Source: Ciceribacter thiooxidans (GTDB lineage: Bacteria; Pseudomonadota; Alphaproteobacteria; Rhizobiales; Rhizobiaceae). Taken from it: DNA of 64,000 bases. Both the position numbers and the translations under genes were made by a program. Positions 8,419-18,258 of this stretch are shown piece by piece; within the stretch, counting starts at the first letter, position 1, and the number at the start of each line of letters is the position of its first letter. Location: NCBI RefSeq assembly GCF_014126615.1, contig NZ_CP059896.1, positions 816,501 through 880,500 on the forward strand, given 5' to 3'. Under the pieces are notes generated by a model. That model was not told where the DNA came from and did no database searches. It saw only the letters and a program-made list of their open reading frames with translations.

Positions 8419-9732
8419 CTATTCCGCCGCCTGCACCGCCATCGGGTTGTTCGGGTGCGTCGTCCAGTTGGCGTAGTTCGGGTCGACCGGCCTGCCGGTA
8501 CGCTGGTCCATCGTTCCGGGCTCGAGACCGACCATGGTGATGCAGTTCTCGACCGGGCAGACGTTGACGCAGAGATTGCAGCCGACGCATTCCTCTTCCT
8601 TGACCTCGAAGTGGCGAATGCCGTCGACCATCGCCGTGATCGCCTGGTGCGAGGTGTCTTCGCAAGCGATGTGGCAGCGGCCGCACTTGATGCAGGCGTC
8701 CTGATCGATGTGTGCCTTGGCGATGTAGTTGAGGTTGAGATACTTCCAGTCGGTGACGTTCGGCACCGCCCGGCCGCAGATGTCGTCGAGCGTACGGTGT
8801 CCCTTGGCGTCCATCCAGTCGGAAAGCCCGCTGATCATCTCCTGGACGATCTTGAAGCCGTAGGTCATCGCCGCGGTGCAGACCTGGACGTTGCCGGCGC
8901 CAAGCACCAGGAATTCCGCCGCATCGCGCCAAGTGGTGACGCCGCCGATGCCGGAGATCGGCAGACCATAGGTCTCCGGATCGCGGGCGATTTCGGCGAC
9001 CATGTTCAGCGCGATCGGCTTGACCGCCGGGCCGCAATAGCCGCCATGGGTGCCCTTGCCGCCGACCGTCGGGTTCGGCGCGAAGTTGTCGAGGTCGACC
9101 GAGACAATGGAGTTGATCGTGTTGATGAGCGACACGGCGTCTGTCCCGCCGGCCTTGGCGGCACGCGCGGGCTTGCGGACATCGGTGATGTTCGGCGTCA
9201 GCTTGGTGATCACCGGCATGCGGGTGTACTGCTTGCACCAGCGCACGACCATCTCGATGTATTCCGGCACCTGTCCGACCGCAGCACCCATGCCGCGCTC
9301 GGACATGCCGTGCGGACAGCCGAAGTTGAGCTCGATGCCGTCTGCACCCGTTTCCTCGACGAGCGGCAGGATCGCCTTCCACTCTTCCTCGACGCATGGC
9401 ACCATGATCGAGGCGACAAGCGCCCGATCCGGCCAGTTCTTCTTGACCATCTTCATCTCCTGCAGGTTCACCTGCAGCGGACGGTCGGTGATGAGTTCGA
9501 TGTTGTTGAGGCCGAGCAGCCGGCGGTCGGCACCCCAGATCGCGCCGTAGCGCGGGCCGTTGACGTTGACGACTGGCGGCCCTTCCGAGCCCAGCGTCTT
9601 CCAGACGACGCCGCCCCAGCCCGCCTTGAAGGCGCGCTCGACGTTGTAGGCCTTGTCGGTCGGCGGTGCAGAGGCGAGCCAGAACGGGTTCGGAGACTTG
9701 ATGCCGACGAAGTTGTTGCGAAGATCAGCCAT
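8419..9732 (-). CDS. preA: NAD-dependent dihydropyrimidine dehydrogenase, subunit PreA
   Basis: Catalytic subunit that, with PreT, reduces uracil or thymine to the 5,6-dihydro form, the first step of the reductive pathway. The 437 residues comprise an FMN-binding dihydroorotate-dehydrogenase-like barrel (FVGIKSPNPFWLASAPPT at the start, catalytic-loop FGCPHGMSERGMG near residue 138) and a C-terminal ferredoxin part with two 4Fe-4S motifs, CIKCGRCHIAC and CVGCNLCVNVCP. Length and order match the bacterial and plant/mammalian DPD C-terminal halves. The ATG follows GGGAGAG and lies 18 bases behind preT, so the two are one operon. Confidence 0.96.
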   Translation of the reverse strand: MADLRNNFVGIKSPNPFWLASAPPTDKAYNVERAFKAGWGGVVWKTLGSEGPPVVNVNGPRYGAIWGADRRLLGLNNIELITDRPLQVNLQEMKMVKKNWPDRALVASIMVPCVEEEWKAILPLVEETGADGIELNFGCPHGMSERGMGAAVGQVPEYIEMVVRWCKQYTRMPVITKLTPNITDVRKPARAAKAGGTDAVSLINTINSIVSVDLDNFAPNPTVGGKGTHGGYCGPAVKPIALNMVAEIARDPETYGLPISGIGGVTTWRDAAEFLVLGAGNVQVCTAAMTYGFKIVQEMISGLSDWMDAKGHRTLDDICGRAVPNVTDWKYLNLNYIAKAHIDQDACIKCGRCHIACEDTSHQAITAMVDGIRHFEVKEEECVGCNLCVNVCPVENCITMVGLEPGTMDQRTGRPVDPNYANWTTHPNNPMAVQAAE

Positions 9733-9750
9733 GATATCTCTCCCGATCCT

Positions 9751-11112
9751 TTAGGCGACAGCAGTGACGCCCGCCGCCGCAGCGGCGAGAGACCGGTTGA
9801 TGCTTTCGGCCGCGTCGCGGCCCATGGCGACGGCCGAAACCGTCAGGTCCTTGCCGCCCGCCGCGCAGTCGCCACCAGCCCAGACGCCGGGAACGGAAGT
9901 GCGGCCCTCGCCATCGATGGCGATCTTGCCGGCCTCGAGCTGCAACTGTTCGACGCCGAGGAGATCGAGCTTCTGCCCGATCGCCACGAGGACCTGGTCG
10001 GCCTTGATCTCGACGGTGTGGCCGGTGCCCTTCATCATGCCGCTTTCGACGTGGGTGTACTCGAAGGTGATTGCCGAGACGTGCCCGTGGTGATGGGCGA
10101 CCTCCTTCGGCTGCAGCCAGTGGCGGATGCTGACGCCCTTGGAAGCGGCGAGATCCTGCTCGAACTCCGAGGCGTTCATGTGCTCCTTGCCGCGGCGGTA
10201 GCAGATCGTGACGTTTTCGGCGCCGAGTGCCTTGGCCTGCACGCCAGCATCGATCGCCGTCATGCCGCCACCGATGACCACGACGTCGCGGCCGACCGGA
10301 ACGTCGCCCTTGCTCGACGCCTCGCGCAGGTTGGAGATGAACTCCACCGCATCCGCCACGCCGTTGATGTCGGCGCCCGGAATGCCGAGCATGTTGACGT
10401 TGCCGAGGCCGATGCCGAGGAAGACTGCGTCGTGTTTCGCCTGGAGGTCGGCCAGCGTGAAGTCGCGGCCGAGCATCTCGCCGTTGATGACGTCGATATT
10501 GCCGATCGAGAGCACGTAGTCGACTTCCGCCTGGGCGAAGTCGTTGGTCGCCTTGTAGGCGGCGATGCCGTATTCGTTGAGGCCGCCCGCTTTCTCGCGG
10601 TGATCGTAGATCGTCACGCGGTGGCCGTGCATCGCAAGCCGGTGGGCGCAGGCGAGGCCTGCCGGGCCGGCGCCGACGACCGCGACGCTTCTGCCGCTCG
10701 ATGCCGCGGGCTGGTAGAACTGGCGGCCCTCGTCGATCGCGAGATCGGTGGCGTAGCGCTGCAGCCGGCCGATCTCGACCGGGCGCTCCTCGGCCGTGTT
10801 GCGCACGCAGGCCTCCTCGCAGAGCGTTTCGGTGGGACAGACGCGGGCGCACATGCCGCCCAGGATGTTCTGGTCGAAGATCGTCTTGGCCGCGCCGGTC
10901 GCATTGCCGGTCGCGATCTGGCGGATGAACATAGGGATGTCGATGGCCGTCGGACAGGCCGTCATGCACGGTGCATCGTGACAGAAGTAACAGCGGTCCG
11001 AGGCCACCAGTGCCTCGTGGTCGCCGAGGCGCGGGTGCAGGTCGGAGAAATTCTTTGCATATTCGGCAGCGTCGAGCCGCCCGGCCCTCAGGCCCGGTTC
11101 CAGTCTTCGCAT
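9751..11112 (-). CDS. preT: NAD-dependent dihydropyrimidine dehydrogenase, subunit PreT
   Basis: Electron-input subunit for PreA; takes electrons from NAD(P)H through FAD and Fe-S centres. The 453 residues show an N-terminal cysteine-rich Fe-S domain (CYFCHDAPCMTAC, CARVCPTETLCEEAC), an FAD Rossmann motif VVGAGPAGLACA and an NAD(P) Rossmann motif VVIGGGMTAIDAG, in the order typical of GltD/DPD-type proteins. The start MRRLEPGL is preceded by GAGGG; the upstream in-frame ATG lacks a ribosome site. Heads the preTA operon. A second RutR-like operator lies 57 bases upstream. Confidence 0.96.
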   Translation of the reverse strand: MRRLEPGLRAGRLDAAEYAKNFSDLHPRLGDHEALVASDRCYFCHDAPCMTACPTAIDIPMFIRQIATGNATGAAKTIFDQNILGGMCARVCPTETLCEEACVRNTAEERPVEIGRLQRYATDLAIDEGRQFYQPAASSGRSVAVVGAGPAGLACAHRLAMHGHRVTIYDHREKAGGLNEYGIAAYKATNDFAQAEVDYVLSIGNIDVINGEMLGRDFTLADLQAKHDAVFLGIGLGNVNMLGIPGADINGVADAVEFISNLREASSKGDVPVGRDVVVIGGGMTAIDAGVQAKALGAENVTICYRRGKEHMNASEFEQDLAASKGVSIRHWLQPKEVAHHHGHVSAITFEYTHVESGMMKGTGHTVEIKADQVLVAIGQKLDLLGVEQLQLEAGKIAIDGEGRTSVPGVWAGGDCAAGGKDLTVSAVAMGRDAAESINRSLAAAAAGVTAVA

Positions 11113-11168
11113 CGCAGTTCCCTCTTTTTTATGGCGCGATTGCAATGACGGTAACTCAAGATAAAAAA

Positions 11169-11184
11169 TTTATCAAACGGTAAA
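11169..11184. promoter_or_regulatory. Candidate second RutR operator upstream of preT
   Basis: TTTATCAAACGGTAAA keeps the dyad TTTAtC / GgTAAA and 10 of 14 defined positions of the E. coli RutR consensus. Its right half GGTAAA is identical to that of the operator in front of hyuC/rutR. It lies in an AT-rich block directly upstream of preT, where a repressor would be expected. Confidence 0.5.
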
Positions 11185-11228
11185 ATTTTTTCGTTGAAGT
11201 GTCGCGCAACGCCGGTGACGCAAGGGTT

Positions 11229-13387
<2,159 letters not shown>

Positions 13388-13572
13388 CCATTGGAACTCG
13401 CGAACGGCGCGGTGGTGGCGGGGCAAAACCTGCCGTCGTCCGCTCCGGAATAAAGATGAGGATAAGTCTCAAGTTTATTCTTTACTGTGAAACTCATGTT
13501 TTGTAGGTTGCTCATCGCAGCGGCCGGATTGCCGCCGCTGCCGGGGCAGACGCAACCGACAGAAGGTGGAGC

Positions 13573-13971
13573 ATGGCGAAGAAGAACAGGAAGAGCAGCC
13601 CTCGAAATGCAGTCGAGACAGCCGCTCCTGCAGAGGCCGGCGGGCGGTCCTCCAGCGAGGTCCGCAGCTTTCTCTATGTCGGCGGGCGCGATTGCCAGGT
13701 CGCCCATCTTCGCCAGATCGCTAGCAGCTACGGCGCGGAACTTATCCATCACGACGGCGGTTTACGGGAGGCAGTGTCGCGCATCGACACCGTGCTCCCC
13801 TCGGTCGACTGCGTGTTCTGCCCGATCGACTGTATCAGCCATGACGCGTGTCTGAGGGTGAAAACCGGCTGCAAGAAGCTCGGCAAGACGTTCATTCCTC
13901 TGCGCAATGGCTCGAAGTCCAGCCTGGAGCGGGCGCTCCAGACGATGAGCGAAAGGAACGATGTCTCATGA
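13573..13971 (+). CDS. DUF2325 domain protein
   Basis: A 132-residue cytoplasmic protein. The first 35 residues are basic and low-complexity (MAKKNRKSSPRN); from residue 37 follows the DUF2325 fold with the opening SFLYVGGRDCQVAHLRQIA, a histidine pair ELIHHDGGLRE and the cysteine-bearing VFCPIDCISHDACLRVKTGCKK. Function unproven; the conserved His and Cys residues suggest metal or redox binding (inference). ATG follows GGTGGAG. Its stop overlaps the next start (ATGA), so the two genes are co-translated. The AT-rich leader at 13455-13500 contains TGAGGATAAGTCTCA, a TGA-N9-TCA dyad of the shape described for rhizobial iron-responsive operators; this is a weak match. Confidence 0.85.
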   Translation: MAKKNRKSSPRNAVETAAPAEAGGRSSSEVRSFLYVGGRDCQVAHLRQIASSYGAELIHHDGGLREAVSRIDTVLPSVDCVFCPIDCISHDACLRVKTGCKKLGKTFIPLRNGSKSSLERALQTMSERNDVS

Positions 13972-14252
13972 GTTACGATGCTCCAGACCCCGCGCTCCTG
14001 ATCGGCTTGCAGAAGCTTGCGGAACGACATGGCGAGGGTTTTGCCACGGAACTCGGCGAGCGGCTGGCCGAAGAGACGGAGCGGAACGCCGCCGGAGCCG
14101 AGGTCGTCGCCATTCCAGGCCTGCACCAGCGGCCGGTCACCCGTCTGCCGCACGGCGCCTATAGCGGCGGCAAAAACGGACGCGGCGCGGCAAACGTCAT
14201 CGCGTTTCCGCTGCCGCGCTGGAAGCGCAACGAGAAGCGGCGGCGGAGCTGA
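13968..14252 (+). CDS. Unrecognised 94-residue protein coupled to the DUF2325 gene
   Basis: Starts inside the stop of the DUF2325 gene (ATGA overlap) and follows a GAAAGGAACG ribosome site. The protein begins MSYDAPDPALLIGLQKLAE, has a helical, acidic first half (ATELGERLAEETERNAAGAE) and a basic tail ending FPLPRWKRNEKRRRS. No membrane segment or signal peptide and no domain I recognise. The tight coupling suggests it works with the DUF2325 protein. Codon use and GC content look like the chromosome, so it is probably a genuine conserved rhizobial gene. Confidence 0.72.
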   Translation: MSYDAPDPALLIGLQKLAERHGEGFATELGERLAEETERNAAGAEVVAIPGLHQRPVTRLPHGAYSGGKNGRGAANVIAFPLPRWKRNEKRRRS

Positions 14253-14271
14253 TCGGCTTCTTGTGGTGCCT

Positions 14272-14634
14272 TCAGTCCTGTCGGGTACGGAAGAACGCGC
14301 CGAAACCGGCGATGAGCCAGCCGAGCATCATCAGGATGCCGCCCGTCGGTGCCGCCATCGGAAACAGGCTGGCGCCGGCGAACTGCTTCATTGACAGATC
14401 TCCGGCAAAGAGCAATGTGCCGATGGCGAGCACCAGTCCGGCGGAGGTCGCCGTGCGGATCTGCCGGTGGCCCGCGTAAAGGGCAAGCAGTGCCGGCGCA
14501 TGGGCGAGGCACATCATCGAGGCGGGACGCAGCAGGGTTTCCGAACCGAGATGGGTTGCAGCTGCGGCGAGCCCGACGCCGGCGGCGCCCATGAGCCCCG
14601 CGAGCAGCAGGAAGAGGGGGCGAATGCGGTCCAT
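14272..14634 (-). CDS. DUF423 inner-membrane protein
   Basis: A 120-residue protein with four predicted membrane helices (PLFLLLAGLMGAAGVGLAAA, MMCLAHAPALLALYAG, SAGLVLAIGTLLFAGDLSM, GILMMLGWLIAGFGAFF). The GDLSMKQFAG and FPMAAPTGG motifs are typical of DUF423 (YwdK family). Function unknown. The start MDRIRPL lies 8 bases behind the globin gene stop on the same strand, so the two form a small operon. A longer frame upstream would run back into the globin gene and was not used. Confidence 0.85.
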   Translation of the reverse strand: MDRIRPLFLLLAGLMGAAGVGLAAAATHLGSETLLRPASMMCLAHAPALLALYAGHRQIRTATSAGLVLAIGTLLFAGDLSMKQFAGASLFPMAAPTGGILMMLGWLIAGFGAFFRTRQD

Positions 14635-14642
14635 CCGGCGTG

Positions 14643-15032
14643 CTATTCCTTGTTCTGCATGTGGTGGGCGAGCCGTTCGACAGGATCCCAGATGATGTTC
14701 CGCAGCATCTCGCTCTCGATCGACTCGTCGAGTGCGCGGCGGAAGCAGAGCAGCCATTCGTCGCGCTCGACCGGGCCGATCTCTGCCATCATGTGGCGGC
14801 GGCGCAGCATCGGATGGCCGCGCTTCTCCATGTAGATGGGCGGACCGCCGAGGTAGCCGGTCAGATATTCGTAGAACTTCTCTTCGCTGCCGCTCAAGTC
14901 TTTCGGGTGGACGGCGCGGCAGCGGGCGGCCTCCGGCAACGTATCCATGAGATGGTAGAAATGCCGGACCAGCGCGCGCACCGTCGTGTCGCCGCCGATC
15001 GCTTCGTAGAGCGTGATTACGTCTTCAGTCAC
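14643..15032 (-). CDS. Group II truncated hemoglobin
   Basis: A 129-residue cytoplasmic haem protein of the trHbO class, with possible roles in oxygen or NO chemistry. Family marks are the short N-terminus leading to TLYEAIGGDTTVRALVRHFY, the DLSGSEEKFYEYLTGYLGGPPIY segment, the RGHPMLRRRHMMAEIG block that contains the proximal histidine, and WLLCFRRALDE. Full length for the group. Followed on the same strand by the DUF423 gene. The start ATG is preceded by a plausible GAGGTT site. No NO- or oxygen-responsive operator was recognised. Confidence 0.93.
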   Translation of the reverse strand: MTEDVITLYEAIGGDTTVRALVRHFYHLMDTLPEAARCRAVHPKDLSGSEEKFYEYLTGYLGGPPIYMEKRGHPMLRRRHMMAEIGPVERDEWLLCFRRALDESIESEMLRNIIWDPVERLAHHMQNKE

Positions 15033-15146
15033 CGATAGAACCTCAAGGAGCCGCCAGCTCTACATGGCGGGTTTGACGCGCCGGTGCAACCGTGCGGGCC
15101 GCTCTGCGGCGATCGGGCACATGTTTCGGTGCGAAGGGAGAGACGT

Positions 15147-15216
15147 CGTCGATCGCCTGCCTTCGTCTGCGGATGCCCGGCGGCACGGAGACGAGGGCGG
15201 CGGCAGGCGATCGACG
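15147..15216. repeat. Long imperfect hairpin with 15-bp perfect arms
   Basis: The arm CGTCGATCGCCTGCC (15147-15161) is repeated exactly in reverse complement (15202-15216). Inside it, TTCGTCT pairs imperfectly with AGACGAG, extending the stem. It lies between the end of the protease gene and the start of the globin gene. No T-run follows on either strand, so it is not a classical terminator; a REP-like element or an RNA processing site is possible. Confidence 0.6.
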
Positions 15217-15266
15217 CCGACCCGGGGTGGCGCCGGGTCAGGGTGTCCGGCGCGGCCGGAAGCGGT

Positions 15267-16217
15267 CTAGTTGTCGCACTTCGCCTGGCGCACGTGCTCC
15301 ATCAGCCGTTCGGTGTCGGCGGTGAAGAGCGGGCCGTTCTCCTCGTCGTCGACGCCTTCGAGGTGGTGCGAGTTGAGGCTGATGACGAGATTGTCGTCGA
15401 CGCCACCGTCCACCTTGAAGCTCGCGAACCATGCGCCGCCGCTGTTGCCGCTGCGCATCGGGTTGCCCTTCATGGTGACGATGCCGCCGGAGATCGACGA
15501 CCACCGGCCGTCGACCTTGTAGAGGTAACGTCCCTCGTCATAGTTGTACGGATAGCCGACGGCGGTGATCGCGTCCTTTTCGGGTTCGCCGGTGCGCAGC
15601 GCGAGCGGCGGGCGGCCGTCATCGACATCCGTCAGGATGAAGGCGTAGTCGTAGGCGAAGTTTTCCGACGGCGTGTGATAGGACGTGAAGAGCGACATGC
15701 ATTTCCAGCCGACATCCTGAACGGACGTGCCGTTGGCGTAGGCGCGCTGGAAGAGGAAATCGTGGTTCCAGTCATGAGCATCGTCGGTGTCGTAGACGCA
15801 GTGCGCTGCGGTCAGCACGACCTTGAAATCCTCGGTGAACTGCGCGGTGCAGGCGTAGAGCTTGCCGTCGGCCTTGCGGAAGATGAGCCGGCCCGTGCTC
15901 CAGTAGGGATCGGCGGTACCGGGATTGTCGATCCGTTCCGGGACGCCCTGCTGCTTCAGGTTGGATTTCCGCTCGATCTCCGGCGCGCCGGGGCTCAGTT
16001 CGCGGAAGCGCTGTTTCATCTCCTCGAGCGCTTCCGGGCTTGTGGTCCTCTCCGGCAAGGGAACGGCGGTTTCGACGTCCTCCGCGGAGAGCATGTCGGC
16101 GCCGGTGTTCTTCAGGTTTTCGATCTTGAGGCCGTTCGCCGCGGCAGCCGGTGCTACGGCAAGGAGGGCGGTGGCAGCCAGGCTCGCCCCGGCGAAGCGG
16201 ATGGTTGTGCGTTTCAT
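15267..16217 (-). CDS. Secreted trypsin-like serine endopeptidase
   Basis: A 316-residue exported protein. The signal peptide MKRTTIRFAGASLAATALLA ends at an AAAANG site near residue 27. A pro-region of about 80 residues (ALEEMKQRFRELSPGAPEIE) precedes the chymotrypsin-fold domain. The triad is visible: His in VVLTAAHCVYD, Asp in FAYDYAFILTD, Ser in MRSGNSGGAWFAS. Six cysteines or fewer, with CTAQF/AAHC as a possible disulfide pair. It probably acts in the periplasm or outside the cell; no membrane anchor is seen. The start follows AGGCCAAGG. It lies 148 bases downstream of an unrecognised 231-residue gene on the same strand, so a joint transcript is plausible. Substrate unknown. Confidence 0.9.
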   Translation of the reverse strand: MKRTTIRFAGASLAATALLAVAPAAAANGLKIENLKNTGADMLSAEDVETAVPLPERTTSPEALEEMKQRFRELSPGAPEIERKSNLKQQGVPERIDNPGTADPYWSTGRLIFRKADGKLYACTAQFTEDFKVVLTAAHCVYDTDDAHDWNHDFLFQRAYANGTSVQDVGWKCMSLFTSYHTPSENFAYDYAFILTDVDDGRPPLALRTGEPEKDAITAVGYPYNYDEGRYLYKVDGRWSSISGGIVTMKGNPMRSGNSGGAWFASFKVDGGVDDNLVISLNSHHLEGVDDEENGPLFTADTERLMEHVRQAKCDN

Positions 16218-16365
16218 GACCTTGGCCTTTCTCGTCGGGCAAGGCCTTCGGCTCCTCGCAATGGCGGGAGACGGCGCCTTTGACCTTCGGTTTCGTGGAA
16301 AGCGTGACCTCTTAAGGGTGCCCGGTGGCCGGCCCGGGTGGAACCGGCCGCCGGGGCGGAGGCGA

Positions 16366-17061
16366 TCAGAGCAGCAGCGGCGTCCGCAGCTCGATGAGCC
16401 CCTGTTCGAGCAGGGCCTTCGACGAGGTTTCGGGCACGAAGACGCCACGGTCCGCATCGTATTTCAGCGTCATGTCGTTGACGCCGCCGCCGAACTTGGC
16501 GACTGCCGTGTGGCCGATGATCTTGGTGATGATCGTCTCGCTGGCGAACTGGCTCTGCAGCCAGATGTAGATGCTGGTGAACGGCGTCATCTGGATCTGC
16601 TGGGTGGCGAGCACCGTCTGGGCGGAGATCGGCTTGCGCTCCGCCGGCTTCTTGTTGATGAGCGCCGATTGCGACAGGCCGAAGGTCAGGAACGGATACT
16701 GCGAATTCGGCATGTCGTTGTTGGCGGCAAAGGTGCCGCCGGGGATCGACGGATCCTTCTGGAAGGAGTTGAAGACGGCCGCCGAGGTGAACGGATAGTA
16801 GCCGCCGTCGAGCGCCGGGCCGGGGGTCACTTCGGAGAGCTTGCTGATGCTCGCGCCCTGGGCGACGGCGGTGGTGGAGGCGAAGACCCAGTAGTCCTCG
16901 GTCCATTCGACCGTGGTGGACTGGAAGGGATCGATCGACAGCCAGATGACGTTCGGGTCGCCGCTGCCGACCGGCTTTGCGAGCGTGATGCGCTGCTGGG
17001 CCGCCTTGATGTTCTTCAGGTCGTCCGGTGCGATGTTCAGGGTCAGGCTATAGTTGGGCAT
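16366..17061 (-). CDS. Unrecognised 231-residue soluble protein upstream of the protease
   Basis: Begins MPNYSLTLNIAPDDLKNIK behind an AGAGGATACGGG ribosome site. No signal peptide and no membrane helix. It is rich in Thr, Ser and aromatic residues and alternates short predicted strands (IWLSIDPFQSTTVEWTEDYW, VFASTTAVAQG, GGYYPFTSAAVFNSF), which suggests a beta-sandwich, as in some lectins and pore-forming proteins; this is a guess from composition. The tail GVFVPETSSKALLEQGLIEL is more helical. I know no domain for it. It reads toward the trypsin-like protease gene, and the recombinase and island lie just upstream, so it could be an accessory gene. Base composition is close to the chromosome. 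Confidence 0.75.
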   Translation of the reverse strand: MPNYSLTLNIAPDDLKNIKAAQQRITLAKPVGSGDPNVIWLSIDPFQSTTVEWTEDYWVFASTTAVAQGASISKLSEVTPGPALDGGYYPFTSAAVFNSFQKDPSIPGGTFAANNDMPNSQYPFLTFGLSQSALINKKPAERKPISAQTVLATQQIQMTPFTSIYIWLQSQFASETIITKIIGHTAVAKFGGGVNDMTLKYDADRGVFVPETSSKALLEQGLIELRTPLLL

Positions 17062-17461
17062 TTCCCGTATCCTCTTTTCTCGGTTGAACGATGCGCTTCG
17101 GAAGGCGCCATCTGCGTCTCGAAAGCGTTCCTATTTGCGCAATCACCGGAAACCGATCTGCAACCAGTGATTTTGCTCCGGTTGCGATCTCTCTCCGCGG
17201 CAAAGACGGACGGTGTCCGGCAGGTGGAATAATTCCCGTTATCTTTCAGCGCGTTGACAATTCTCGAGAAAGTGGCCCCATTGGTCGGGTCGATCGGCTT
17301 CGTGCTGCGCAATGCATACTTATAGATGTATTTTCTTATTGACCAATACCTAAAGATGTGCTCAAAAGGGAACGTTTATGATACAGATTGCCTTCGTAGC
17401 CGGGGTTCTCCGGGCGCGGTGAGGGCTGGTAGGTGACCTAGAACTGGATGCGCTTTCGACA
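17062..17461. other. Gene-free, locally AT-rich region before the recombinase
   Basis: About 400 bases between the divergent 231-residue gene and the serine recombinase. The stretch 17305-17385 is clearly AT-rich compared with its surroundings (for example ATACTTATAGATGTATTTTC) and could hold the recombinase promoter and its recombination site; no defined crossover site could be matched. A 14-codon frame at 17378-17422 is too short to call. Confidence 0.4.
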
Positions 17462-18070
17462 ATGCGGATAGGTTATGCGCGTGTATCGACGTCCGACCAG
17501 AACATCGACCTGCAGTTGCAGGCGCTCGCGGAGGCCGGATGCGACCATGTCTTCACCGACCAGGGCCATTCCGGCGCCTCGCGCAACCGTCCGGGTCTCG
17601 CGCAGTCGATGGGCCGGCTGAAGCCCGGCGACACGCTCGTCATCTGGCGGCTCGACCGGCTGGGGCGCTCGCTCTCCCATCTCATCGAAGTGGTCACCGA
17701 GCTCGGACGCCGCAACATCGGCCTCTATTCGATCACCGAGGCGATCAACACGGCCTCGGCCGGCGGCATCCTGATCTTCCACATCATGGGGGCGCTTGCG
17801 GAATTCGAACGGACGCTGATCTCGGAGCGGACCAAGGCCGGCATGTCGGCGGCGCGCGCCCGCGGCCGGCAGATCGGCCGGCCGGTGAAGCTGCCGCCCG
17901 ATAGCGTCGCCGACGCGATGCAGGCGATCGGCGCGGGCGAGCTCTCGGCCACCGATGCCGCCCGCGAGCTCGGGGTGAGCCGCGCCACGCTCTACCGGGC
18001 GATGGGCCGGAGCAGGCGGTACGCAAGTGAGTGCGGTGCGCTGGACCTCCTGGCCGAGGCGCTCACCTGA
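17462..18070 (+). CDS. Serine recombinase of the resolvase/invertase family
   Basis: A 202-residue site-specific recombinase. Catalytic serine is in IGYARVSTSDQN (residue 10); the conserved arginines are in VIWRLDRLGRSLSHL; the long E-helix follows LIFHIMGALAEFERTLISERT; the C-terminal helix-turn-helix is SATDAARELGVSRATLYRAM. Complete in length for DNA invertases and Tn3-type resolvases. No partner transposase is nearby and no invertible segment could be identified, so its target is unknown. Ribosome site before the ATG is weak. It marks the left side of the accessory island that ends at the tRNA-Arg gene. Confidence 0.93.
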   Translation: MRIGYARVSTSDQNIDLQLQALAEAGCDHVFTDQGHSGASRNRPGLAQSMGRLKPGDTLVIWRLDRLGRSLSHLIEVVTELGRRNIGLYSITEAINTASAGGILIFHIMGALAEFERTLISERTKAGMSAARARGRQIGRPVKLPPDSVADAMQAIGAGELSATDAARELGVSRATLYRAMGRSRRYASECGALDLLAEALT

Positions 18071-18090
18071 CCGGCGGGATGTGACGTCCC

Positions 18091-18118
18091 GCGGGCGAGG
18101 GTGCCCGCAGCGCTTTTC
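18091..18118 (+). terminator. Probable terminator after the recombinase
   Basis: GCGGGC and GCCCGC form a 6-bp stem with loop GAGGGT, followed by AGCGCTTTTC. A second hairpin (CGGGA/TCCCG) lies just before it, directly after the recombinase stop. Confidence 0.5.
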
Positions 18119-18258
18119 ATGCAGCTTTTTCCGCGCAAGCGGCGTCCCCGGCTTTTTTCGGTTCTTGCCCCGCTTTTCCGGTTCTCGCCCGTGGCGGAGG
18201 ACTTGCGCGCGTCCCGCCGCGCGTGTGACCCTTGGCAGAGAGGTTTCAGGGGGAACAC

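Noticed and set aside
8410..11148. A 912-codon open frame on the plus strand opposite preA and preT
   Set aside because: It mirrors the high third-position GC of the two real genes, has no ribosome site and a composition rich in Asp, Val, Ala and Arg that is typical of antisense frames.
17378..17422. A 14-codon frame that could be a leader peptide of the recombinase
   Set aside because: The ribosome site is moderate, but there is no attenuator-like structure after it and no codon bias to judge.
18151..18191. Two adjacent 20-base imperfect repeats (GCTTTTTTCGGTTCTTGCCC type)
   Set aside because: Only two diverged copies; no sign of a CRISPR array or a longer tandem repeat. No CRISPR array was seen anywhere in the window.
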